A stretch of 64,000 nucleotides of DNA from Scleroderma bovista (lineage: Eukaryota > Basidiomycota > Agaricomycetes > Boletales > Sclerodermataceae), in the NCBI GenBank assembly GCA_037178675.1, contig JAYMGJ010000296.1, forward strand, positions 62,001 through 126,000, written 5' to 3'. The notes under the pieces are model-generated. The model worked only from the letters and a program-made list of their open reading frames with translations, ran no database searches and was not told the origin of the DNA. Position 1 is the first letter of the stretch. Each line of letters starts with the position of its first letter. Below are positions 46,454 through 56,286 of this stretch, in pieces. The position numbers were made by a program, and so were the translations under genes.

Positions 46454-48035
46454 ATGGATTCCCAGCCGCTGCCCGTCACAGCATCGCTCCCGGTTTCCGA
46501 CGTCGTAACAACAACTTGGCCAAGAAGGGCCGTCAAGGTTGGATTAGCATCTCTCGAATAGACCCGTGCAAGCTGACACGATCCTGTCCGATCGCACTTG
46601 CTGGTCGCTCAGGCATGCGCCAGCTGCAGGTGACGCACTACTCTTATATGGAGAAACTGAGGTACGGAACTAACGTGATCCATCCAGACGAGACAAGATT
46701 CGCTGCGACGGTGCAAAGTAAGGATTTCCGTGCCATTGGGATCGCCTGATTGTAACCATTTTGGGCTGCACAGACCTTGTGGGGCATGTGTCAAGAAGGG
46801 GTACACCGTTGATCAGTGCACAGATGGGTGTGAGAGTTGTCGGCGCGCTCGTGTGCGGTGTGAGGGTGGGAAGCCATGCCTGAGGTGTCGAGACATGCAC
46901 CTTGAGTGTGCAGATGAGCAGAGTGCACCTGTCGTGCGCTCAGAAGGCGCTCCACCTGTGATCGTTCTGCGTTCGAACAGACGGAAGAGCGAGCGGGCGA
47001 AGTTGGCTTGTTTGAGCTGTAGAAGAGACAACAAGAAGGTAGGCTTCTGTCTCTCTTTTGTCTCATGTACTCATACTGGTCAGTGTGACAATCAGCGGCC
47101 GTGTTCGCGGTGTCTGGGGAGGGGAGAGGAGTGCGTGCATGTTGGACGTGGACCAAAATTGGTTAAGCTCCGCTGTGAACACTGCAGGCAAGAAAATCGA
47201 AAATGCGAGGACTCCCGGCCATGCCGAGAATGCATTGAACAGGGGAAGGAATGTGTCAATCTTCAGAGGAGAAGCCGTGGCCACGGGACGCGGGTCAAGG
47301 CGGTAAGCAGTTCCGTTCTGTTCGTATCATCAATACTGAGATAAGTGCAGGCATGTACGAATTGCAGGTAAGAGGAAATGATATCGTGTATCTTGAGACA
47401 GGACTGATGGTATTTCAGACGTGACAAGGTCCGCTGCGAGGGTGCCAGGTAAGACAGATAACTACGCATAATATTCGCTAAGGACAGACACCTTTCAGAC
47501 CGTGTACTAACTGTACAAAGAAGGGGTACCAGTGCATCGATAAAGTGTGCATGGCGTGCGCACAACAAGGTATCGACGGAGAGTGTCCCCATCGCCCAGG
47601 ACCGGAGCAAGATGCCTCAGAACCAGACGGTAAGTCCGATGCAATGGCGGGCAAGGTATTCCCGTCTGATTCTACATGATAGTGGTCACCGAGATAAACC
47701 AATCGTATCTCCCTCACCCACAACTCCAACCGTCTCAGTCGCCACTGTCGCACTCGTCCCCGCTGGTGGTCAGTACGTCCATGTTCTCGCACCTGCACCT
47801 GTATGGGGCCCAATACCACTTGCCGGGGATGGCACCTCTTGCTGGCCATGACATACCGGATCACATCCAAATTCAAGGACAACATGATGCCCTATCGTCG
47901 TCTTCTTTTCCACGTGCGACCTACTACCCGGTTATTGATCCCCAGATTGATGTTCCCCAGGCTCAGGCCAACATCTCGTCTGAGCGATACGATCCGTCGT
48001 CTGTGACGACTGATCCCAGTGCTGGTTCCGTGTAA
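46454..48035 (+). CDS. Protein with five tandem Zn2Cys6 binuclear clusters
   Basis: Nine exons (46454-46537, 46613-46629, 46688-46717, 46774-47038, 47084-47302, 47351-47367, 47419-47448, 47499-47629, 47683-48035) give 381 aa. Five fungal-type Zn2Cys6 clusters follow each other from about residue 29: CASCRRDKIRCDGAKPC, CESCRRARVRCEGGKPC, CLSCRRDNKKCDNQRPC, CEHCRQENRKCEDSRPC and CTNCRRDKVRCEGARPC, each closed by CxxCxxx(x)xxC-type sequence. A further Cys-rich piece (CMACAQQGIDGEC) follows the fifth. The C-terminal 115 residues are Gln/Pro/Ser/His rich like an activation region. There is no fungal transcription-factor middle domain. Likely nuclear and DNA binding, but most family members have a single cluster, so the mode of action is open. 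Exons 2 and 3 match exons 6 and 7 in length and content. Confidence 0.82.
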
Positions 48036-48268
48036 TATGTAATGAGAGGTGCGTTTGGTTGTGAGACACACTAGACAAAACGTTGGGGCATTTGGAGAGG
48101 TGTATGCATTGCTAGTCGTATTGTACTTCTCCATCGGTAATGTTGTGTACAAATGCCACTCGGTTTGGTCGTATTTGGAGACGTGTTGATCGTTTGAATT
48201 CAACCCACAAGGACTTGATCTGACGCGAGCATATTTGTCTGGCAACTGACCCACATACACTCCTTACC

Positions 48269-50433
48269 ATGAGCGATTCCCCCGTATTTACAGAACAGTC
48301 AGTTTTTTCTTCCGCTTGCTGGTCTTTCGTTGACCCATGATAGACCCAACAAAGCCATCAAGGTCACATACTCCGCCAAGGGAAAGGTAAGCGCGTTCCT
48401 CATACTCTGGACGCGTTTGCAAAGTGTGGCTTAACCGAAAGCACATGTATTCAACAGAAGAAGAGAAGCGCCGCTGAAAAAGAGAGCGCAGAGTACGTTT
48501 GGCGTAATGAGAATCTGAGACTGACGGTGGGACTCATGGAGGCTACAGACACATGCCAGAGGAAGATTCCGATACAAGTAGCCAGGGGTCTGGGAAAGGA
48601 CGAGCTTCTGCCTCTCCTGAAGTATCTCGAAAGGTGGGTAGCTCGGTGAAAGAGATCAGCACTACCCACCCATCTCCACTTAGACCCCAGAATCAACACT
48701 AGGTCTGACGATTGGAGATGTAGAGTGAGCACATCCATTAGACGCTTCTTGCAATACTTAATGAAGATCATTTTGATCCCTTTGACCAGTTTACCAGCAC
48801 CGTCACCCAAACATCCAACGCTAGGATCTGAGGAAGTCCTTGTATTCCCTACACCCATCAGCATATCGGCATCCCTCCAAACGTCATCAACATCGCCTGC
48901 TCGGCAAAAACAGGAGAGCCCATCAACGAGGACGAAAGCGCCAACACCGTTGGCTACGAAGCCATCCGCAACCAGGTCTGTCGATCACTCAATTTTCTCG
49001 TTAGGCGAGTCAGGACTCTTTCCTCTATTACAGAGGACTGTCAGAGAACGCCGCAGACGATGCCGATGAGACGGAATCCATCGCAGAGTCTTCGACTGGC
49101 ACGCGGATACGGAGGAATGAATCTGAGCGAATGCAATATTTCAATGATCAACCCGAGTGTGGTGAACTGGAGATGCATCGAGCGTTCTGCACGCGATGCA
49201 ACAGCTGGGTTAATCTTGGAAAGAGGCAATCATATACGGTGCGCCCGTGGGAGAGGCACCGAGCCAAGTGCGACCTCAAGCCACTTATTGTGTCAAAAGG
49301 GTTTGTTTCATCGTTGTTCTCAACAAGCATGTCATGTTGATTGGTGGTGACAGGTCAAAGGTAGTCTCAAAGGAGGCACCGCAACACGAAGAGGGAGCAG
49401 AGTCCGTCCCGTCGTTGTCCTCAATAAACATGTTATATTGATTAGTAAAGACAGGTCAAAACCGAACACAACAGAAACGCCACATCCTGAAGAGAAAGCA
49501 GACACAATTCCGATCAATGATGAAGAAGAACCCGCGCTTGCATCACCTGTCCCAAGCGTGGCACCTTCTACGACAGGCCACGAACCGTCGTCATCAGTCT
49601 CGAGCAGGTCAACACGCAAAAGCGAGGCTGAGAGATTAGCGACCCTGCAAGCAGATCCTCGTGCACAGGAAATAAAGCCTCACGAAGTTCTCTGTCGATC
49701 GTGCCAGAAATGGATTAAATTATCGGTTACTCAAGCGTATGCCCTGAGCAATTGGCAATCGCACCAGCAGCGTTGCTCAGGTTCTACGTACGTTCCCAGG
49801 CCTCTTCGACCGGCTGCGTCTCAGCAGAATTTCAGTCCCAGTAGCAGAGTAGCTACTGTGGAGAGAAAGATTGCTCTGCTGAATGACCCACAGGTGAGGA
49901 CGGCTTCGCCGAATAGCGTTCGGTGCACCTATTGCAAGGTCACGGTGATGCTGGAAGGTGACGTGGACTATGACCTCACGAAGTGGAACGAGCACAAGAC
50001 GACGTGCATTCCGTCAGTGTATTCGGATTTTGCCTTGAAAGAAGCATAACCTAATTGGCCTTGCAGAATGACGCCTGCGGCGTCCCAGACGGCTTCCAAG
50101 GTTCTGACATCGCGTTTGTCACACGTGTTCCCACCTCCCACACCAGGGAACATCGCCACCCCGACGCCGACGAGTAGAACTTTGCATGGCCCGACACGGG
50201 GTGCCTCGACCGATGCAACGCTTGTGGTTGACAGTTCGACAGCGCAAGTTGGAACCAAGCGAGCGCGCGACGATGAAACAGATGCACCGGAAGGAGATCG
50301 CCCGTCGAATCGTCCGCGGTCAGAGGACTACCAGCCTCCTGAAAAGGAGCCGCCGAGTTCATGGGGATGGTTTATGCAACCGTTGAAGGCGTTTGTCCGT
50401 GGTTTCCGAGAAGGCTTAGGCGCCCCTACGTAA
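48269..50433 (+). CDS. Unknown protein with three CxxC-x16-WxxHxxxC zinc-finger-like modules
   Basis: Eight exons (48269-48297, 48344-48386, 48458-48633, 48703-48975, 49034-49300, 49354-49413, 49455-50012, 50067-50433) join in frame to 590 aa. Three modules share exact spacing C-x2-C-x16-W-x2-H-x3-C: CTRCNSW...WERHRAKC, CRSCQKW...WQSHQQRC and CTYCKVT...WNEHKTTC. Each is preceded by an Asp-Pro (or Asp-Gln-Pro) 12 residues before the first Cys, and each has a Leu and a Tyr at fixed places in the x16 loop. The arrangement suggests a small CCHC zinc-binding fold, but I do not recognise a named domain. The N-terminus is basic (KGKKKRSAAEKESAEYVW) and may form a helix; the linkers are disordered; the C-terminus has KRARDDETD and SWGWFMQPLKAFVRGFREGL. 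It is followed by a paralogous gene carrying the same module. Confidence 0.72.
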
Positions 50434-51107
50434 CAGCCGGAAGGGTACTTTTAAGTTACAAACCTTGAACGATTTTAGTTTTACCGATTTATGTTTTCAT
50501 CTTGGTCTATTCAATGTACACCTTGTGGGATATCAGAAGTACTGTACTGGATGGTGGTGGACGCTCCCCGCAAGCTCTGGCTTCCTGCCAGCGGACACGC
50601 CCCGACCTTGCATGCAGTTGCAGGCCCGTCGGGATTTCCCGAGGGCCTTGGCTCCCTTTCCTCCTCCGTGCCCGCGTTTTTCCACTCTCAACTGTCCCCT
50701 ACGAGGTTCTGTGTCGTGAAACTTGCGGGGGGAACAGGATACACGTAGATAGTCTCTAAAGCCGTTTTTTCTGCACATCACAGGGTGCCCCCCACACACA
50801 ATTGCACACTGACCAACCCCCCCTTCCATTGCTCCATCTGACTTGGTGGACCCCCTCTTGTTTCTGGCCTTATTCGAGCACTCTTCCACCTACCTAAACC
50901 CAGCGGACCAACCACGCCATCCGTCCAACTTATGTGCGCCCTTTCCCCCCGTTGGTCCATTGGTGCTCATTTACCGACACGCGTGTAGGGGTTCCCCAAA
51001 GAAAGACTTCATCGTCAAGGCACTCACCCAGTCAGACCTCATCCACATCTTCCTTTTATTTCTGCTCACTCGTTACATAGTGGAGGGGAATCTTCTGTGC
51101 CGCACAG
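50434..51107. promoter_or_regulatory. Intergenic/leader region of the second module gene
   Basis: Pyrimidine-rich sequence without an evident gene. The first exon of the following gene must lie here: a splice acceptor (CGCACAG) ends at 51107, and the coding frame upstream of it has no ATG. I could not choose among the candidate start codons. Confidence 0.4.
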
Positions 51108-51832
51108 AACTCCGGCGGAACTCGCTAGAGAGAAGAAGTTGCGGGATGACCCTATGGCGGAAGTTCACGGGCCACTCTTCGTAACTTGCAAGCGGTGTGG
51201 CAATCGCATCAAGCTGTCTCCCAAGAGCTCTTACGACCCATTCCATTGGATGAAGCACCGCGAACGCTGTCTCCGGAAGCCAGTGGGCCAAGCTCGGCCG
51301 TCCCGCCGCGCCCCAAAGGAAGCGGTGAGTTCCCCCCCACAGCTGACACTGGCTACGTGCTGACACATTGCCCTGTCCCACATTCTCTTCAGCACACGCC
51401 TCTGGCTTCCAAAAAGTCCCCGCCGTCGTCTTCGAATACGGACGGCGATAATGTGACGCCGCCACCCCTAACCCCCGAAGACGAACGTACTTCTTCTCAC
51501 GTCATCAAGCAAAGGTCTCCCACCCCAACGGCCCATGGGATCATTATCCCCCCAAAATCTATTGTACGTGAACCACACTCGTATTAGTCGAGTATAGCTC
51601 TCAACGGCATTCATCAAAGACTTTCCCTATTACCGAACGCTGGCAAACATGGACTTGGTCGGAGCTGAGATATTCGAAATGGCTAACCGATACCAACCTT
51701 ATACCTGTCGATGACGAGCAGGACGACGGCGACGGCGACTCCGATACTTTACTGGGCCCCTTTACTCAAGAGAATTTGCCATGGCTTTATCGAGGGATGC
51801 ACAACCCAGACAGCACCTCATTGCCGACATGA
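51108..51832 (+). CDS. Unknown protein with one CxxC-x16-WxxHxxxC module (first exon not located)
   Basis: Three exons are clear: 51108-51324, 51393-51563 and 51620-51832, ending in TGA. The first begins TPAELAREKKLRDDPMAEVH and contains one copy of the module found three times in the upstream gene: DP 12 residues before CKRC, then 16 residues to W, and WMKHRERC. A Ser/Pro/Thr-rich linker follows, and then ERWQTWTWSELRYSKWL and an acidic stretch (DDEQDDGDGDSD) before the C-terminus. The two genes lie head to tail about 0.7 kb apart and are presumably products of an old duplication. The start codon and any first exon are missing from my model. Confidence 0.65.
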
Positions 51833-52288
51833 GCTGCAGCAGATAGGTCACTCTCCATGGCGCAGGTGCTGTTGTTATCATCGCTTCCTCCTTTTCTACG
51901 CTACGTATCTTCTAACACTTCCGTGTCTTCTTGGAAAGGCATCTCATCTATTTCTACATGAAAGCATCGATTTGTAGTCGCACTCCGCCCTAGTTTGCAT
52001 CTCAATAACCGTTAGTTGTAACCCTGTATATACCAGGACCATGATTTACATTCGCTCGGAGTCGGGCAATAATCTATTTACATCCGTAGACACTTCCTGC
52101 CATCAGTACCGACGTCTACTTGACTCTTTATTTAGTGTCTGTCTTCCAGACCATCTTAATCAAGGTCTGATGGAGGATTATGAACACCTCTGTTCAATAG
52201 TTCGTCAACAGCTGGATCTACGGATGCTCGCGTACCGCTTGGGCAATTTTGTAAACATCATGACATCGTCGCTTCCCGACAAACGTAC
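51833..52288. other. Convergent intergenic region
   Basis: About 450 bp between the stops of the module gene and the sirtuin gene. No gene seen. Confidence 0.4.
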
Positions 52289-53765
52289 TCACAGGACAGC
52301 TTTAACAACGTCCCGCATCACATGTGAGGTAGATATCTCTATCTTCTCCACACCGCGCAAGCCATCGACACGTGTTGGCCCCACATTCAGAAGTAACACT
52401 GGTTTCCTCAGTTTGATTGCGTGTCGTGCCAACCTAGTAAGGTCCGGAGTGAGTTCCGATAGAAGAAGATGCGGACCTGCCAAGCGGAATACCTAAAGGC
52501 AGAAAAAGTTGCCAGTGTCGTCCCGACTAACAAGAGGCGATCCGACTGCTCAATGTCGTGGAATCTGACGTGGGGGTCACAAAATTGAATCACAAAATCA
52601 AGGCAGTGGGACTGACGATCGATCCCTGATGGCAACGGGAATTGATTCACCAAAGAAGATGACGGCCGGTTTTTGCTGGTAACGGTTCAAAAGGTAGCGA
52701 AACGCATGGTTGACCAAAACGCCTTACATTCGTGTTGTGCCGGCCCTCCAACTTGCATTCAGGACACTCAGGGACGACAAAATCATCATACGAAACCCCT
52801 TCTAATTCCACCTATCACGCAACCGTCAATTAACCAGGTCGATGAGTCTGGGCCAGCACCAACATCACCATCCGGGTTGGTCCTGGGCCTCTGCCCCATT
52901 GCTTCTAATCCTTCTACGTAGTCTTTCCAATAGGGATTGTGGGCAGAGATCCAATCTTGAAAGGTATCTCTATCCGTAGCGTGGCCATATTTACAGTGAA
53001 CTCGCTGGAGTGTATTGTCAGTGCAGTGATAAGCCAGGGATCACCCCGGGGGTAGGAGGCCTACGTGTAAGGTCCCATGAAGTTCTAAAATTCGTTCGTT
53101 CATGGTGCCATCGTCCCAGAGGTGGGCGATAACCTTCTTATGAAGACCATCCACGTTTTGGGTGACTAAACGAGGTATATGGGAGGTATATTGCAGGGCT
53201 GCTAATGCACAATGGGTGGTATTGGGCTGTGCGTCGCGCACAGGTGGGTAGCCTAGGTATGAACGAAGCCTGACTCGAGCTCAGTATATGATAAGGGGCA
53301 CTGATCGACATCCGAGTCCCACCAGTAACGTTGCCTATGAAATATTTAGACTAGCCGGACATAGAACCGAGCACACAAAGTGGAACATGCCTGTATGCAT
53401 AACCCCTGGAGCTTTCTTCGACGAGTTCGTGATACTACAGTACAACTCTGTCAGCTTGCAGAGCGACCAAGACGTCATGACATACAAAGATTGGTCTTGC
53501 GAACCGTGATTAGGCTATGATAGCAATCCTGCCAGACGACGCACTGGTAGTTGGGGTTCATGTACCTTCCATCTTTCCCGCGGTAGGCTCTGATGCCAGA
53601 GTCGACGCTGACCCCTGCGCCGGTCAATAGCGTGACATTTCCTGGAGAAAGGAAGTTTGCGATACGTTCTACAGCGGCGCCAGGTGAGATTGGCTTGCTG
53701 GATACTTCGGTGACGACGTGCGGGATGGTTGGGACAGACACCCGCATGAGAAAGGAGAATTGCAA
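52289..53765 (-). CDS. Class II (SIRT4-like) NAD-dependent deacylase; exon 1/2 junction problematic
   Basis: Sirtuin fold. Exon 1 starts MQFSFLMRVSVPTIPHVVTE (a possible mitochondrial lead) and contains NVTLLTGAGVSVDSGIRAYR, the NAD-binding GAG..SGI motif. Further exons give RQRYWLRSYLGYPPVRDAQP, PRLVTQNVDGLH (QNxD and catalytic His region) and ELHGTLHRVHCKYGHATDR; then VVPECPECKLEG, KPAVIFFGESIPVAIRDRS, DRLLLVGTTLATFSAFR, and KPVLLLNVGPTRVDGLRGVE to the stop. The intron at 53335-53390 needs a GC donor (CAG|GCATGT). The junction from NPNY to YHELV has no in-frame splice: the frame upstream of TATCACGAA holds a TAG. The first zinc Cys pair is only partly kept (CKYG). It may be slightly damaged or use unusual splicing. 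Confidence 0.72.
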
Positions 53766-53881
53766 TCTATGTACGTACTACTCTCGCACAAGTTATTGTG
53801 TAGCCGGATGTAATCACGCGGTATTCATCTGCGACCACCATCTCCATTGCCAGCCAACTCTACACCACGAGTGTGAACAAG
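53766..53881. promoter_or_regulatory. Short bidirectional promoter between sirtuin and PEX7
   Basis: Only 116 bp separate the sirtuin start (minus) from the PEX7 start (plus), so the two must share upstream control sequence. No named element recognised. Confidence 0.55.
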
Positions 53882-55157
53882 ATGAACGTCTCGCGAAAAC
53901 TACCTGCTGTGGCGCAAACACCGGGATTTGCGCATTACGCTGTCGCTTGGTCTCCCTTCCACAACCACCGGCTGGCGATAGCTTCGGCAGCAAACTTCGG
54001 GCTAGTGGGTAATGGGAGACTGCATACTGTCTCACTCATCCTCGGCCCAGGAGGACCACACGGAATAAATGTGGACAAGTTGTGAGTGCTTCGTCGTTTG
54101 TCCTCATCCTTGCCCAGCGATGTCCACACATAATAGTTTCGAGACGCAAGATTCCCTTTATGATGTCGCATGGTCTGAGATCCATGAAAATCAGCTTGTG
54201 GGTGGCTCGGGAGATGGTTCTATCAAGTTGTGGGATGTTACGCTGAACGTGAGCATCGTTCGGCCGACATTGACTGCAATACCAAATTGAAGAATGACCA
54301 AGAAGCCTTAGGACTTCCCCATCAGATCCTGGCATGAACATTCCCGTGAGGTATTCTCCGTAGATTGGTCCAACATCAGAAAGGACGTATTTATATCATC
54401 CTCGTGGGATGGCAGCGTGAAACTTGTGAGTGGACAATGGATCTTCCTTCCGACCCATTGGCTCACCAGTTTTCCAAGTGGAGCCCAGACCGCCCTCGCT
54501 CGGTGACAACTTTAAAAGCCCACCAATCATGCGTATACCAAGCCCTTTTTTCCCCACATCATCCCGATATACTCGCAACGTGTTCGACAGATGGTACCAT
54601 AAAGATATTCGACTTACGGAACCCTGCATACGCTTCCGGTCCAGACTCGAACGCTTTCACCAACCCTGTCTCCGCTGCGGCCTTGACAGTTCCTGCTTCA
54701 GTAACCGAACTTCTGTCCTTGGATTGGAACAAATATCAGCCATTTATAATCGCCAGTACTGGGGTCGACCGGTTAGTGAAGACCTGGGATTGTCGGATGG
54801 TAGCCAATGCTCCGCCGGCAAGTGAAGCTGTCGGGGGAGTCTGTCAATTCCAGATATCGGGACATGAATATGCTGCGCGGAAAGTCCAGTGGAGTCCTCA
54901 TAGGGCCGATATACTTGCTACGGCGAGCTACGATATGACGTGTAGGATGTACGTTCCTCCTTCATTTTCATGTGAGATCTCTATCTCACAGAAGATATCC
55001 TAGTTGGACAACGAATCCGCCGCCGGGCTCGTCACACCTTCTAAAGATTCATGATCCGCACACGGAGTTTGTGGCTGGATGTAGTTGGTCGCTATTCGAT
55101 GAGGGCCTGCTTGCAAGTTGTGGATGGGATGGTAGACTCTTCGTATTCCCTGCATAA
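53882..55157 (+). CDS. PEX7: Peroxin-7, WD40 receptor for PTS2 peroxisomal matrix proteins
   Basis: Pex7 binds N-terminal PTS2 signals and carries cargo to peroxisomes. Exons 53882-54081, 54137-54248, 54312-54425, 54479-54948 and 55004-55157 give 349 aa, typical of the family. WD repeats are plain: AVAWSPFHNHRLAIASAANF, LYDVAWSEIHENQLVGGSGD then GSIKLWD, REVFSVDWSNIRKDVFISSS, WDGSVKLWSPDRPRSV, SCVYQALFSPHHPDILATCS, KTWDCRM, ARKVQWSPHRADILATASYD and FVAGCSWSLFDEGLLASCGW followed by DGRLFVF. The N-terminal LAIASAANFGLVGNGRL is characteristic of Pex7 rather than other WD40 proteins. The start is the ATG before NVSRKLPAVAQTPGFAHYAV. Confidence 0.92.
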
Positions 55158-55305
55158 AGCTTGATATAAAAAAAACGTTGTATTCTAGTATCTAACAGGG
55201 GCTTGTATCCATACTTGGGCAAGTAATCTATTCAGCGAAGCCTCCCAGCTGCTAGACTCTAATCCTTCCCCTTCGAAGTTTTCTGTGGTCACTGCTCTGT
55301 ACCAT

Positions 55306-56175
55306 ATGAGCACCTGTAAAACAGCAGACGACCCGGAGGATGTCTTGTCTAGCTCCCTTCAAACCCTCTATGATTTAACTCCCATAACTTATTCAAATCC
55401 TGGCTCAGTATTCAAGTACACCACCAAGGAAACTTTGCTTTCAAATCCGAGGAAGATCATAGAACTGAAAACTCCTGATACGCAAGCTTCCAACTGGGAA
55501 CTTCATGCATCGTCCATCTGGGTTGCTGCAGTTTACTTGGCAGACCACATCGAGGACTTGAAGCTGCATCAGTTTCGCGATCGAGAGGTCGTTCGTATCC
55601 TCGAGCTAGGTGCAGGCGCGGGTCTTCCTTCCATACTCATCGCTAGCGTGTTTCCAAATGCTCGCGTCATAGTCAGTGACTATCCAGACGCCTACCTGAT
55701 CCAGACATTGTCCAGAAATGTCCAACGAAACGGTGTCTCTGCTAGTCACGCTCGTGCTGTTCCGTATGATTGGGGGACGAACATATCTCCCCTGATCGAT
55801 GGAGGTATTCAGGGGGCTCCCGAGAATGGGCAGCTGTTCGACATAGTTATAGCGGCAGACACGCTATGGAATCCGGCTCTCCACAGGCGGTTTATCTCCA
55901 GCCTAACGATGTGTCTGAAGCGGTCACACGATGCACGGGTCCACCTGGTTGCAGGATTACACACAGGGAGGTACACTATCCAATCGTTCCTTAGGGCTAT
56001 AGAGATGGAAGCGGGATGTGGTCTGAGGGTGGAATACATGGTGGAGAGGGACGTTTCTGGAACAGCATCGAGACTATGGGATGTGTCTAGGGCGGAAAGT
56101 GAAGATGAGCGAGAAAGACGCAGGTGGGTCGTATGGATAATCCTGAGATGGGAGAGTACGATGCTAGAGTCATAG
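55306..56175 (+). CDS. Seven-beta-strand methyltransferase (Efm7/nicotinamide N-methyltransferase-like)
   Basis: Single exon, 289 aa from MSTCKTADDPEDVLSSSLQ. The SAM-binding motif ILELGAGAGLPSILIASVFP is near residue 100, followed by VIVSDYPDAYLIQTLSRNV, a typical acidic post-I motif. DIVIAADTLWNPALHRRFIS is the motif common to the lysine methyltransferase (MTF16/METTL21, Efm7) family, replacing the DxY motif with D-T-L-W. Upstream, NWELHASSIWVAAVYLADHI fits the N-terminal helix where relatives have HPLWAHHLW. Yeast Efm7 methylates the N-terminus and a lysine of elongation factor 1A; whether this protein does is inference. It converges with the F-box gene, with about 110 bp between stops. 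Confidence 0.72.
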   Translation: MSTCKTADDPEDVLSSSLQTLYDLTPITYSNPGSVFKYTTKETLLSNPRKIIELKTPDTQASNWELHASSIWVAAVYLADHIEDLKLHQFRDREVVRILELGAGAGLPSILIASVFPNARVIVSDYPDAYLIQTLSRNVQRNGVSASHARAVPYDWGTNISPLIDGGIQGAPENGQLFDIVIAADTLWNPALHRRFISSLTMCLKRSHDARVHLVAGLHTGRYTIQSFLRAIEMEAGCGLRVEYMVERDVSGTASRLWDVSRAESEDERERRRWVVWIILRWESTMLES

Positions 56176-56286
56176 AGTACAATGCTAAGAGCCACAGTAA
56201 AGAGGGATACACAAAAACGCGTGGTGGTGTCCGTCCAAGAAACGGTCCATGAAGATAATCAAAGTAAAGCCGCAGTGAAATCAAAA

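Noticed and set aside
49301..49454. Repeat-induced point mutation as the cause of transitions between the copied introns
   Set aside because: Only about nine differences over 41 bases; too few to separate RIP-like change from ordinary transitions.
52041..52496. Plus-strand open frame of 151 codons
   Set aside because: Opposite strand carries the clear C-terminal sirtuin exon.
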